From: a virus
Strand: one strand, 5' to 3'
Length of the DNA stretch: 45,285 nt
Virus record (IMG/VR): IMGVR_UViG_3300025869_000031
Coordinates: 1-45,285 of that record
A model generated the notes under the pieces. The model had not been told where the DNA came from, made no database searches, and saw nothing but the letters and a program-made list of their open reading frames with translations. The first letter of the stretch is position 1. Every line of letters begins with the position of its first letter. Positions 1 through 7,248 of the stretch are shown one piece after another. Both the position numbers and the translations under genes were made by a program.

Positions 1-798
1 TCTTTTTTCTTTCTCTTTAGTTAAATTAGAAAAAGGTATATGCCCATTACTCATTAATTTTTTCATTGTTTTTTTTTGGATTGAAGATCTGATTTTTGTA
101 GGCAAAATAGGAGGTTTTTGCTTTGGGAAAGGATATTCTTTATTCCAATCGACAGTGTATATTCTTTTCATATATGAATAAAATAAATTTCTAGAAATAC
201 CCATCTCTTTTGAAGCTTTTAGTCTGACATTATTATTATTTGTTAAAGCCTCTATCATTTTCTCCTTTACCGCATTCATCTCTTCCTTGTCCCATTTGAC
301 CCAATGACCTTTGTAGATCATACCTTTCCTATCCTCTAAGGCTCTCGTCTTTCCTTTTCTGTTTATATGTGACCAATTTTCTTTACCCGATTTGAAGCCT
401 ATGGATAAAATATGATCAAGATCAGTTTTATTAAATCGATTTGTGTACCCTTCTTTTCTGATTATTTCTTTTTTAAATAGAACATTGTTATAATTAGGGA
501 ATGAAGCTTTTTTTATTTGCTCCCAATTCTCAAAACTTAACTTTCTATTTGCCTGGATTTTATAATTACCATGAAACATGAATCCCTGAATAGCTTTTAC
601 CTTTATAAGGGGATCGTCTTTCTTTAATTTCTTAATTAATGTTTTTTTTGCAGAATCATACGATTTCGCTCTTATAAAAGTCTTAAAATCTTTTTCGACA
701 CCATCAGAATATTTTTCTGTATAATTTATATTCCAATATTGATCGAAAGGGAAAGTTTTTGATCGGAATTTTTTTTGACAACTACTTCTTTTTTTCAT
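1..798 (-). CDS. Phage-specific protein with C-terminal helix-turn-helix, 3' end cut by window
   Basis: An open frame starts at the ATG at 798 (MKKRSSCQKKF) and is still open at base 1, so 266 codons are visible and the C terminus is missing. Residues about 17-115 resemble the proteins at 2140-2520 and 6411-6887: an FDQYW-like start, a basic repeat-rich middle (RAKSYDSAKK), a GFMFHGNY motif, then an ENWEQIKKASFPN block and a NVLFKK end. After this comes a region containing LDHILSIGFKSG, then a Fis/HTH_8-like helix pair (VRLKASKEMGISRNLFYSYM). The gene overlaps the end of the upstream sigma-like gene by 17 nt. A DNA-binding or homing-endonuclease-like role is my inference. No catalytic HNH or GIY-YIG motif is visible in this part. 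Confidence 0.75.
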   Translation of the reverse strand, partial: MKKRSSCQKKFRSKTFPFDQYWNINYTEKYSDGVEKDFKTFIRAKSYDSAKKTLIKKLKKDDPLIKVKAIQGFMFHGNYKIQANRKLSFENWEQIKKASFPNYNNVLFKKEIIRKEGYTNRFNKTDLDHILSIGFKSGKENWSHINRKGKTRALEDRKGMIYKGHWVKWDKEEMNAVKEKMIEALTNNNNVRLKASKEMGISRNLFYSYMKRIYTVDWNKEYPFPKQKPPILPTKIRSSIQKKTMKKLMSNGHIPFSNLTKEKEKR

Positions 799-1276
799 TT
801 AATAAAATTTTAAGTTTTCTAATCATTTCTGATTTTGATCTAGACACTAAATTGACAGGAGTTTTTGTTTTTTGGGAAATTTCTTTAACATTATAACCTT
901 TATTTAAATAATAATATATATTATATTGCTTTTCGGACAAATAAGCTTTCACCCTTTTATCTAAAGCCTTTTTTTCATCCGAAACTAAATCGTGAAAAGG
1001 GTCTGATATAATAGGAAAATCTTGATGTTCGAAATTAATATATCTTCTACCCCATCTCTTTTTGTTTTGTAAGTATTTTTTTATTTGAAAACGACAAATT
1101 GTAATAGCCCAATTTAAAAGTTTTTTTGAGCGATCAAATTCAAGCCTTTTTTTTATTAAAATTAAATTTACATTTTGAATAATATCTTTAGCATCATTAT
1201 TGCAATAAACCACACTATTTACATATTTTTCAATATTTGGTTGTATTATTTCTATCTGTTGATCAGAAAACGTCAT
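782..1276 (-). CDS. Short sigma-70 family (ECF-like) RNA polymerase sigma factor
   Basis: The 164-residue protein has the two-domain plan of an extracytoplasmic-function-type sigma factor. Region 2 is at about 25-75: an acidic DAKDIIQNVNLILIKKR helix, then LLNWAITICRFQIKKYLQNK, which matches the usual WL..IARN...D..R pattern. Region 4 is at about 112-158: LSEKQYNIYYYLNKGYNVKEI, then a helix-turn-helix, then SRSKSEMIRKLKILL. It would bind host RNA polymerase core and direct it to phage promoters. The ATG at 1276 follows the stop of the neighbouring sigma-like gene (1281) by 4 nt, so the two are co-transcribed. The promoter it recognises cannot be deduced here. An anti-sigma or general DNA-binding role is possible. 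Confidence 0.7.
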   Translation of the reverse strand: MTFSDQQIEIIQPNIEKYVNSVVYCNNDAKDIIQNVNLILIKKRLEFDRSKKLLNWAITICRFQIKKYLQNKKRWGRRYINFEHQDFPIISDPFHDLVSDEKKALDKRVKAYLSEKQYNIYYYLNKGYNVKEISQKTKTPVNLVSRSKSEMIRKLKILLNEKKK

Positions 1277-1280
1277 AGAA

Positions 1281-2135
1281 TTAGTATTTCGTCTTTAGCC
1301 ATCCCTTATACTTCTTTTTGTTAAAAATCCCCATAACTTGATGTTGGTGATACCTGCCCTTAAAAAGATCGCAGATTTCTTGAGCTGTAAAATGCTTGGG
1401 TTTTTTAGAAACCATTTTGAATATTTTTTCAAAATCTTTTTGTCTTTGGCTATTAATTTTTCCTAAATCTTTTTCCGAGGAAAATAAATCACTCATAGCT
1501 TTCATTCCTATTTCTATGTTTTCCCAAGAAGAATCTTCATTTAATTTTATTTTTATCCTAGCTCTAAGTTTATTTTTTAAATTTATGAAGCTTGCCGATA
1601 TTGCTTGATGGGTTACGCCCATTTGATTAGATATATTAAATTGATTCTCGCCTTTCATTAAGGATTCTAATATTTTGACCTCTATTTCTGTAAACCAATT
1701 AGTGTAGTCCTTTATTATTTCAAAATAATATTCAATTTTTTGCTTGGAGTCAAAATCCAAATCGGCGTTTTCCCCGCAAGTTTCGCAAGCGATCTCAAAA
1801 GAAGTTTTTGAACCTTCTTCCGTATGGATTACAGAGTTGTTGCGCCGAGAAACATACTTAGAGCCTAGTTCTCGATAGTGATCCCATGAGGGGGCTTTTC
1901 TGGAATAAATACATACGATATATCTAAAACTCTCAAAAGAAAATTCATTAAACCCTTTTTCCGAATCTCTAAAAGAGATAATTGAGTCCATCTTTTTCAT
2001 CAAGGTTAAATTTAAATTGCTAGCTATTTCCTCTACAGACAATACATTAAATGCTTTTCTGCCTTTGGAAACTAAACGGTGTAAATCATCTTGAAATTCC
2101 GATAGATATTTTAAAAATTTTTCTTGATCAGTCAT
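1281..2135 (-). CDS. Sigma-70-like transcription factor with extra C-terminal domain
   Basis: This 284-residue protein repeats the plan of its downstream neighbour. A region-2-like segment is at about 30-95 (VEEIASNLNLTLMKKMDSI, then FSFESFRYIVCIYSRK). A region-4-like helix-turn-helix is at about 147-195 (FTEIEVKILESLMKGENQFNI, then HQAISASFINLKNKLRARIK). Between them is a CETCG pair that could be structural. An extra C-terminal domain of about 80 residues (about 200-284) ends in a basic YHQHQVMGIFNKKKYKGWL segment, perhaps a second winged helix. A GAGG purine stretch lies just before the ATG, but it is also the end of the preceding gene. It is probably a promoter-specificity factor for a phage gene class. 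The family assignment is by eye. Confidence 0.6.
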   Translation of the reverse strand: MTDQEKFLKYLSEFQDDLHRLVSKGRKAFNVLSVEEIASNLNLTLMKKMDSIISFRDSEKGFNEFSFESFRYIVCIYSRKAPSWDHYRELGSKYVSRRNNSVIHTEEGSKTSFEIACETCGENADLDFDSKQKIEYYFEIIKDYTNWFTEIEVKILESLMKGENQFNISNQMGVTHQAISASFINLKNKLRARIKIKLNEDSSWENIEIGMKAMSDLFSSEKDLGKINSQRQKDFEKIFKMVSKKPKHFTAQEICDLFKGRYHQHQVMGIFNKKKYKGWLKTKY

Positions 2136-2139
2136 TTTT

Positions 2140-2520
2140 TTAAACCTCTTCTTTTATTTTTTCTGAGACAAGGAATTTGAATAAAAAATTATTTTCATTG
2201 GGGAACGCACAATTTCTAATATCTTCCCAATCTTTAATAGTTATTAACTTTGATTTTGTAGTTCCGCCCTTTTTTACAAATTGATAATTTTTATGAAACA
2301 TGTGACCCTTGAAGTTTTTGAAAGAAGTATTAACTTTATCTTTTGATAGTTTTTTCTTTAATATAGATATGGCATAGTCAAAAGACCTAGCTTTCACGAT
2401 TGTTATATATTCTTTTTCCCAAGAAAAATGATCGCATTCCGTAAAATAAATTTTCCAAAACTGATCAATGGAGAATTTTTTATTTTTAAAAGAATTCTGT
2501 TTTAATTTATTATTCATCAT
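2140..2520 (-). CDS. Phage-specific protein, paralogue of the genes at 1-798 and 6411-6887
   Basis: I start this gene at the tandem ATGs at 2520/2517, which overlap the upstream stop (2510) by 8-11 nt as elsewhere in the window. A longer frame to 2565 would overlap the neighbour by over 50 nt. The protein (about 126 residues) aligns with residues 17-115 of the gene at 1-798: IDQFWKIYFTE, IVKARSFDYAISILKKKL, GHMFHKNYQF, ITIKDWEDIRNCAFPN and NNFLFKF all have counterparts. It lacks the C-terminal helix-turn-helix of that protein. It is basic and carries no membrane or signal segment. Function is unknown. I would name the shared module after its W-D-x-I...FPN...LFKF core. Confidence 0.65.
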   Translation of the reverse strand: MMNNKLKQNSFKNKKFSIDQFWKIYFTECDHFSWEKEYITIVKARSFDYAISILKKKLSKDKVNTSFKNFKGHMFHKNYQFVKKGGTTKSKLITIKDWEDIRNCAFPNENNFLFKFLVSEKIKEEV

Positions 2521-2746
2521 CGAAATTACTGTCAACTTCCTGTTTGAAATTTGGGTTGTTTTCATACTCTCCTACAGACCTTCCTATTTTAAATGCATAT
2601 TTATCTATAAAAAATACACAAATAGATATGCACCAAGGAGTTAATTCTGTTAATTCAAAGTTTGTAAATAATAGCACGAAAATTATCAAATAAGGACAAT
2701 ATTTATTTGCGATATAATCAATAGCTGCGTAATCTGTTTCTTTCAT
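2510..2746 (-). CDS. Small membrane protein
   Basis: The 78-residue product has one long or two short hydrophobic segments (about 17-50, containing CPYLIIFVLLFTNFEL and WCISICVFFI) and a hydrophilic acidic tail ending in DDE. The ATG at 2746 shares its A with the stop codon of the upstream gene (TAATG-type junction), so translation is likely coupled. No known family is recognised. Small inner-membrane proteins of this kind are common in phage early regions. Confidence 0.6.
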   Translation of the reverse strand: MKETDYAAIDYIANKYCPYLIIFVLLFTNFELTELTPWCISICVFFIDKYAFKIGRSVGEYENNPNFKQEVDSNFDDE

Positions 2747-3060
2747 TATTTTGTGTTGTTGTAGTCGAATTGATCTATTGCGGCGTGATAACCGTCTGAG
2801 TAACTAAGGAGGGAGTCTTTGTTCATACTTAATATAAGGGCATGCCTATTGCCGTCTCTGAAACCTCGATCATATTCTAATTTTAATTTATTAGTCTCTG
2901 TTCTGACCATATGGGATATTTCGTCTTGTTGTAACTTGAAGGAGAAGTTGTAATTATCTCTTAATATTTTATATTCATTTAAATTTTTAATAATAGTATT
3001 TATATAAAAAGCTAAAAAAATTAAACAAGTGAACCAAATTATTCTTTCTTTATTGTTCAT
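2746..3060 (-). CDS. Membrane-anchored coiled-coil small protein
   Basis: The 104-residue protein has one N-terminal transmembrane helix (about 8-25, IIWFTCLIFLAFYINTI) followed by a charged helical stretch (about 28-75) likely to form a coiled coil. The C-terminal part (DSLLSYSDGYHAAIDQFDY) is hydrophilic. A single anchor plus helical domain recalls spanin or Rz-like proteins, but there is no lysis gene nearby and no Rz1 lipobox, so I leave the function open. Its start faces the small plus-strand gene at 3077. Confidence 0.6.
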   Translation of the reverse strand: MNNKERIIWFTCLIFLAFYINTIIKNLNEYKILRDNYNFSFKLQQDEISHMVRTETNKLKLEYDRGFRDGNRHALILSMNKDSLLSYSDGYHAAIDQFDYNNTK

Positions 3061-3076
3061 GGTGTATGTTTTTATT

Positions 3077-3244
3077 ATGGAAAAGGTTGAAATAAAAAAT
3101 AAAATTACGAGCGATTATATTATAGAGTTGTACGAAAAAGCAAAAACCATCAAAGATCCCACGAAAAAAAGCAAGGCGATGAAAAATATTAAAATTATGT
3201 CCGAGCATTTAGGCGAATATTTAGTTAGGAAAATTAAAAAATAA
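3077..3244 (+). CDS. Small basic plus-strand protein
   Basis: The ATG at 3077 gives a 55-residue lysine-rich protein (starts MEKVEIKNKITSDYI, ends VRKIKK). An upstream GTG/TTG-type extension into the divergent gene is unlikely. A TATGTT hexamer ends 6 nt before the ATG, the same spacing as the minus-strand promoters, but a good -35 box is missing. The 3' end overlaps the convergent gene at 3234 by 11 nt. The composition looks coding, but I do not recognise a family. Confidence 0.45.
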   Translation: MEKVEIKNKITSDYIIELYEKAKTIKDPTKKSKAMKNIKIMSEHLGEYLVRKIKK

Positions 3245-3602
3245 AATCATCATCTTTCTCTTCTTCTCGTTTTTCTTCGTATGGAGGACTCCAATAAACA
3301 TCTTTAAATAAAACTAGGTCAATTTTTGTTGGAGCTATCCAATCATTAATTAAAGCTTCGAATTCTTGATTCGCATTGTATCTCCACTTGTCGGCATCTC
3401 TGCTACGATCATTTTGATCATCATCATATTGCAAATGATCGAAATCATAGACAGGAACTTCTATGCCCACTGGCTCTCCGAAAGGCACTGGTTCATTTGT
3501 GCTTTCGTAAAAGAATTCATTGTCTTCGCCAGCATAAACAACTTCTTTTGAACTTAGCGAAGCGAACTTATCATCATCTAATATTAGTTTTATTTTATTC
3601 AT
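3234..3602 (-). CDS. Acidic hypothetical protein
   Basis: I chose the ATG at 3602 over the first possible start at 3638 because a near-consensus promoter ends 7 nt upstream of 3602 (TTGACT at 3638-3633, TATAAT at 3615-3610). The product of about 122 residues is acidic, has no hydrophobic segment, and ends in an EEKREEEKDDD tail. The centre holds the pattern DFDHLQYDDDQND. Function is unknown. Confidence 0.6.
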   Translation of the reverse strand: MNKIKLILDDDKFASLSSKEVVYAGEDNEFFYESTNEPVPFGEPVGIEVPVYDFDHLQYDDDQNDRSRDADKWRYNANQEFEALINDWIAPTKIDLVLFKDVYWSPPYEEKREEEKDDDFIF

Positions 3603-3609
3603 AATTTGA

Positions 3610-3638
3610 ATTATAGCATATTTATTTTTTAGAGTCAA
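3610..3638 (-). promoter_or_regulatory. Sigma-70-type promoter for the gene starting at 3602
   Basis: On the minus strand TTGACT (3638-3633) is followed after 17 nt by TATAAT (3615-3610). The -10 box carries an upstream TGC (extended -10 character) and ends only 7 nt before the ATG. The expected transcription start therefore falls on or next to the start codon. Confidence 0.75.
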
Positions 3639-3843
3639 GCTTTTTTTGAAAATATATTCTAACTATAGCTTTTCTAACTACTGCAAAACTAAAAAGTATA
3701 GAAGAACTCCAAAGTGTAATTTGTAAAGCATTGAAATTTAAATTTAAGCAGAGTGCGATAACGATGTAATTAAGCGGAACCATTATTACAGTACCTAGTA
3801 TAGTGTCTACAGTAGCCTCTTTAAATGCGTCAAGTTTTTTCAC
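3622..3843 (-). CDS. Small membrane protein, DUF7220-like
   Basis: The 73-residue protein has two predicted membrane helices (about 14-36 and 42-60) and a basic C terminus. The pattern KLDAFKEATVDTILGTVIM...P at the start and ...FSFAVVRKAIVRIYF at the end resembles small two-helix phage proteins grouped as DUF7220. The start is a GTG whose last two bases form the upstream stop (GTGA overlap), so it is coupled to the methyltransferase. Function unknown. Confidence 0.6.
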   Translation of the reverse strand: MKKLDAFKEATVDTILGTVIMVPLNYIVIALCLNLNFNALQITLWSSSILFSFAVVRKAIVRIYFQKKLDSKK

Positions 3844-4898
3844 TTCGTAATTGTTTTAACTATCTCAGCACACATCGTAGGAGGAAAGCACTCCCCCAAT
3901 ACTTTTCTAATAAAGCCTTCTGAATATTTATTTTTAAATTTATTTAAAAATTCAGGTGGCAAACCGCATAAAATAGATAATTCCTCAACCGACATAACTC
4001 TAGCATCAGAATAAGTTCCGTCTATTAGTTTTTTGCCTGGATGAACATTATTTTGACTAGATATAGCTCCATTGCACATTGTGACAGTAGGAGAAGGTTT
4101 ATCCCAATCTATTCTTTTATATGTAGTCATAAACCCTTTTATTCTTCTGCCATCTTTTTTGGGGTAATGAATTTTATTATTAAATGCAGTTTGACCTGTC
4201 GGAGTGTTTTTCATCCAAATTATATGGTTAGAATTATGTTTTTTTGCATAATGCCAAGGTAAGTTGGATTTTCTTTTAGATTCTAAAGAAGGTAGGTGCC
4301 CTATAGCATCTCTAACTGTAATCAATTCTTGTTGAGGCTCAGGATGCTTCCATTTTCCATTTCTAGATATTAAACCTATAAACCTTTTTCTAGATTGAGG
4401 GGTGTTATAATCTTGAGCATTCAAAACCTTATGATTTAATTTGAAATCAGAAGGTAATCTTGATTTAATATAATGAATCATATTTATAATTTTTCCGTCA
4501 ATATTTAAATATGTTTCAGACATAGCTGGAACATTTTCAATCAACATGTAATCTGGAGAAAGATGATTAAATACATCTAAAGCATGAGATATTAATGAAT
4601 TTCTAGGGTCTTTGGGGTGCCTTTTCGCATTAGCGACACTCATCCCTTGGCATGGAGGTGTGGCTATAATTAAATTTATGCCTTTATCGTCTATACCGCT
4701 CGAACAAAGATTGTAAATGCTTTGTTTGGTAGAATCTTCGGTTATATCTCCACAAACCACTTCGGCTTCGGGATGAAGGTCTTTATACATCAAACATCTA
4801 TCGTTATGTAGCTCATTTGCCACACAGACATCAATGCCAATATTCTTTAAGTAAACATCGCCAAAACCTACATTTGAAAATAAAGAAAGAGCTTTCAT
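3840..4898 (-). CDS. DNA (cytosine-5) methyltransferase
   Basis: The 352-residue protein has the ordered motifs of a C5 methyltransferase. Motif I is LSLFSNVGFGD (5-14, AdoMet binding). Motif IV is TPPCQGMS (catalytic Cys 83). Motif VI is IENVPA (120-125). Motif VIII is QSRKRFIGL (168-176). Motif X is VLGECFPPTMCAEI near the C terminus. The target-recognition region (about 190-300) is unlike common enzymes I can recall, so the recognition sequence is not predictable. No cognate restriction enzyme is adjacent, which fits a phage orphan enzyme that protects its DNA or marks it. The start at 4898 lies 8 nt below a perfect sigma-70 promoter. Confidence 0.93.
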   Translation of the reverse strand: MKALSLFSNVGFGDVYLKNIGIDVCVANELHNDRCLMYKDLHPEAEVVCGDITEDSTKQSIYNLCSSGIDDKGINLIIATPPCQGMSVANAKRHPKDPRNSLISHALDVFNHLSPDYMLIENVPAMSETYLNIDGKIINMIHYIKSRLPSDFKLNHKVLNAQDYNTPQSRKRFIGLISRNGKWKHPEPQQELITVRDAIGHLPSLESKRKSNLPWHYAKKHNSNHIIWMKNTPTGQTAFNNKIHYPKKDGRRIKGFMTTYKRIDWDKPSPTVTMCNGAISSQNNVHPGKKLIDGTYSDARVMSVEELSILCGLPPEFLNKFKNKYSEGFIRKVLGECFPPTMCAEIVKTITK

Positions 4899-4906
4899 TA
4901 GCTCTT

Positions 4907-4935
4907 ATTATAGCAAAATAAGAATTACATGTCAA
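4907..4935 (-). promoter_or_regulatory. Perfect consensus sigma-70 promoter for the methyltransferase
   Basis: Minus strand TTGACA (4935-4930), 17-nt spacer ending in TGC, TATAAT (4912-4907). The -10 ends 8 nt before the ATG at 4898, leaving room for essentially no 5' leader. The -35 overlaps the last codons of the HNH gene. Confidence 0.85.
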
Positions 4936-5512
4936 GACTATTTATCGTCTTAATGTATTTTTTCCATTTCAAAACTTGCTCGCATAACTCGTGAAATTCT
5001 TTTATGCTTAAATCATTCTTTGCATAGTTAGCTGATCGAGTACAGATCCCTAAGTTGGACAAGTCATTAGTCCCCCCTTTTGAGGTTGGGATGATATGAT
5101 CAAATTGGTATGTTTCAGGCTCATTTAAGTTTATAGGAGTTCCCGTTAAATAGCAAACAGGATTATCTCCGAATTTTTCCAAAACATCTTTTACGGTGAA
5201 GTTTTCAGAAATATTATTTACATAAGCATGAGTTCTTCTGTCTCTTTTTCTTTTTTTAAAAGTCTTTATTTTTCCTCTAAATGTGTTTCTCGTAATTCTA
5301 CTTTTGAAAGCACTAACTTTTCTACTCAATTTATGCCCGTTAGTTTTGTTTCTTTTTTTTACTCTTTCTTTTTCTGTCTTGTTTTCTCCACAATGATAAG
5401 ATATCGTTGACTTACTACATCCTAACTCCTCTTGTATTTCGGAGTAAGTTTTACCTTGGCTCCGTAATTTTAATATATCTTCTTTTCTCTTTGTGTTATT
5501 TTTTTTTCGCAC
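4925..5512 (-). CDS. HNH endonuclease with N-terminal helix-turn-helix
   Basis: The 195-residue protein starts at a GTG overlapping the end of the pyrophosphatase gene by 17 nt. Residues about 10-40 form a homeodomain-like or resolvase-type helix-turn-helix (EDILKLRSQGKTYSEIQEEL, then STISYHC). A very basic linker follows (40-95). The HNH nuclease module lies at about 118-170: CYLTG, then YQFDHIIPTSKGG, then NLGICTRSANYAKNDLS. The DH pair supplies the metal-binding and catalytic His. It is a free-standing, homing-type nuclease that probably cuts DNA at a site in related phages. The surrounding genes do not look interrupted. Confidence 0.85.
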   Translation of the reverse strand: MRKKNNTKRKEDILKLRSQGKTYSEIQEELGCSKSTISYHCGENKTEKERVKKRNKTNGHKLSRKVSAFKSRITRNTFRGKIKTFKKRKRDRRTHAYVNNISENFTVKDVLEKFGDNPVCYLTGTPINLNEPETYQFDHIIPTSKGGTNDLSNLGICTRSANYAKNDLSIKEFHELCEQVLKWKKYIKTINSLDM

Positions 5513-5996
5513 AATTATTTATAATGTCATAAGCCGATTCCTTACTTAACCATTTCTTCGCCACAACCTTTTTGCCTTCCAAGTCTTTATAGTGAGCAAA
5601 AAAGTTTTTATACATTTTCAAAAGAGTTTCTGGGGCATCTTTTAAGCTAGAGAAAAGACCTATATGATTAAGGGGTATTGCTAATATTTTGTAATCTTTT
5701 TCCCCTTCGTCTTCCATATCCAAAACTCCGAGAACTTTAGATTCCACCACAGTCCCTCTTTCTATCGGGTTTTGGTTATATAATATTACATCTAAAGCGT
5801 CTCCATCTTCAGCTAATGTGTTGGGGATAAACCCGTAATTTGCTGGGTAAACCATTGCCGTGTTTAAACTGCGATCATATTCAAAGTAGCCCTTTGTGTT
5901 GTACTCGTACTTTTGAGCGCACCCTTTGGGTATCTCAACAACAGAATTGATTATCATCGGGGATTTTTTATGAATGGGTAATCTATACAAGTTCAC
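5496..5996 (-). CDS. ppa: Inorganic pyrophosphatase, family I
   Basis: The 166-residue protein matches soluble bacterial pyrophosphatase over its full length. It shows NSVVEIPKG (17-25), KYEYN, the YPANYGFIPNT strand (50-60), the metal-binding DGDALDV signature (Asp 64, 66, 69) and the DEGEKDYK block (Asp 96, Asp 101, Lys 103). It hydrolyses PPi released by DNA and RNA synthesis and so drives polymerisation forward. The start is GTG at 5996. Starting at an internal ATG would remove conserved N-terminal sequence. A TATACT hexamer ends 6 nt upstream, although the -35 is poor. It is slightly shorter than the E. coli enzyme (about 175 residues). Confidence 0.92.
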   Translation of the reverse strand: MNLYRLPIHKKSPMIINSVVEIPKGCAQKYEYNTKGYFEYDRSLNTAMVYPANYGFIPNTLAEDGDALDVILYNQNPIERGTVVESKVLGVLDMEDEGEKDYKILAIPLNHIGLFSSLKDAPETLLKMYKNFFAHYKDLEGKKVVAKKWLSKESAYDIINNCAKKK

Positions 5997-6027
5997 TTAT
6001 ATAGTATACACTTTAGAAGCTTTTTTT

Positions 6028-6408
6028 CTACCTATTTTCTACAGACATAATATCCCAGAGTAAATGAGAAAACAATTCTTCGTCAGATATGTTAATACTA
6101 TTATCTATTTCAATAAGACAGAGGTTGTCAAGAGAGCTGAAATTCAATGTGTAATAATTTTTACTGATAGTTTCGTATATATAAATATCAATAACATTAG
6201 AATCTATACGTCTAACTTTTATGAGTTTACCTTCGATTTCTTTTGAATTGTTTTCTTTTTTAAAATTAGAGTGAAGTTGACGAAAATAAAGATCCAATTT
6301 AATTATTGAGTCTTTGTCGTATTGACGATTTCCTTTTATGTAGTTTTTATAAATGCAATTGAAAACTTTTTTGTAATCAGTCGATTGAGCTAAAATCTTA
6401 ATGTTCAT
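6028..6408 (-). CDS. Hypothetical protein
   Basis: A 126-residue protein with mixed charge, many Ile/Asn residues and no signal or membrane segment. Alternating hydrophobic stretches (GKLIKVRRIDSNVIDIYIYE, then YYTLNFSSLDNLCLIEID) suggest a small beta-rich fold. The ATG at 6408 lies 3 nt from the upstream stop. I do not recognise a family. Confidence 0.55.
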   Translation of the reverse strand: MNIKILAQSTDYKKVFNCIYKNYIKGNRQYDKDSIIKLDLYFRQLHSNFKKENNSKEIEGKLIKVRRIDSNVIDIYIYETISKNYYTLNFSSLDNLCLIEIDNSINISDEELFSHLLWDIMSVENR

Positions 6409-6410
6409 TG

Positions 6411-6887
6411 TTAAATTTTCGAACCTATCACGTTAGGCTTTACCCCTTTTTTGAATTTACCATCTGAAGATCTAGGGGTGTCAAACTTCCCAGACTCATC
6501 CTTTTTTGTCATTTGTAATTTTAAATTTTTGTTCCAAGGCGAGAATCCTTTTTTGAAAGTCCCATTTTTATTTCTTTTAGAATAATTTTTGATTCCGAAT
6601 TCATCATTAACTTTGAATTTAAAAAGCTTTCCTTTGTGGTTTGGGTAAGAAAGTTTTAATAAAATATCCCATTCTTTATCTGAGAATCTTTTGCCCTTGT
6701 AATTACTTTTATACAATTCATAAATTCTTATATTTTTTAATTCGTAAATAGGGAATTCCTTATTTATTTTTATCAACAGGGTCTCTTTTGCTCTGTTTTT
6801 TTCGTTGGATTTTATTAAAGTTTTGTATTTTTCCCAACGAAATACCTTTAATTTAAAATAGATTATAAAAATTGAATCGCTTTCCAT
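6411..6887 (-). CDS. Paralogue of the 1-798 family with two GxFKKG repeats
   Basis: I start at ATG 6887 (MESDSIF). The longer frame opens with a TTG at 6908 inside the intergenic region. Residues 1-100 resemble the proteins at 1-798 and 2140-2520: FRWEKYKTLIKS, a basic middle, DKEWDILLKLSYPN and GKLFKFKV correspond. The C-terminal third carries two copies of a GxFKKGxxP motif (NGTFKKGFSPWNK, DGKFKKGVKPN), a pattern seen in DNA-binding arms of phage HNH proteins. No nuclease core is visible. It is probably a DNA-binding protein (inference). Confidence 0.6.
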   Translation of the reverse strand: MESDSIFIIYFKLKVFRWEKYKTLIKSNEKNRAKETLLIKINKEFPIYELKNIRIYELYKSNYKGKRFSDKEWDILLKLSYPNHKGKLFKFKVNDEFGIKNYSKRNKNGTFKKGFSPWNKNLKLQMTKKDESGKFDTPRSSDGKFKKGVKPNVIGSKI

Positions 6888-6920
6888 ATATAATATATAC
6901 GAAGCCAATCTAATTAAAGC

Positions 6921-6951
6921 AAAAAAAAACCCTCTTTCGAGGGCTTTTTTT
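6921..6951. terminator. Bidirectional Rho-independent terminator
   Basis: A perfect 5-bp stem CCCTC/GAGGG (6930-6934 with 6939-6943) closes a TTTC loop. It is flanked by nine A on the left and seven T on the right, so on the minus strand the hairpin is followed by a run of nine T. It ends the transcript carrying the membrane protein (6971) and the outer-membrane barrel (7249). It is the only clear intrinsic terminator in the window. Confidence 0.85.
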
Positions 6952-6970
6952 GTGAGAAGTAAAATTTACT

Positions 6971-7228
6971 TTACTTCTTCGTAGAGCATGATCCCGAACT
7001 AGAACCGCTACTAAGAAGGGCAACGATTAGAACTAGGGTTATTACTCCTGCTAGGCTAGCTCCTGGGCCGACAAACCCGTTTACTATGCCTTGTAGGTTT
7101 GAGATTACATCGATGGATGCATTTTCTCCAAACACTACTTGGGAGAGTACGAGCAATCCAATTACGGAAAGAAGTACGGCGCTAATGCCACAAATGGCAC
7201 ATTTGATTTTACTTGTTATATCATTCAT
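6971..7228 (-). CDS. Small two-helix membrane protein (holin-, pilin- or coat-like)
   Basis: The 85-residue protein has two strongly hydrophobic helices (about 12-33 and 52-72) joined by a short loop (GENASIDVISNLQGIVNGF, then GPGAS), and a Ser/Gly/Lys tail ending in STKK. Cys occurs in the N-terminal part and near the end. This two-helix plan is shared by small holins, VirB2-type pilins and some coat proteins. Sequence alone does not decide between them. It follows the outer-membrane barrel gene by 20 nt and sits just before the terminator, so the pair forms its own transcript, probably well expressed. Confidence 0.6.
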   Translation of the reverse strand: MNDITSKIKCAICGISAVLLSVIGLLVLSQVVFGENASIDVISNLQGIVNGFVGPGASLAGVITLVLIVALLSSGSSSGSCSTKK

Positions 7229-7248
7229 TTTTTTTATTTGTTGATGAA

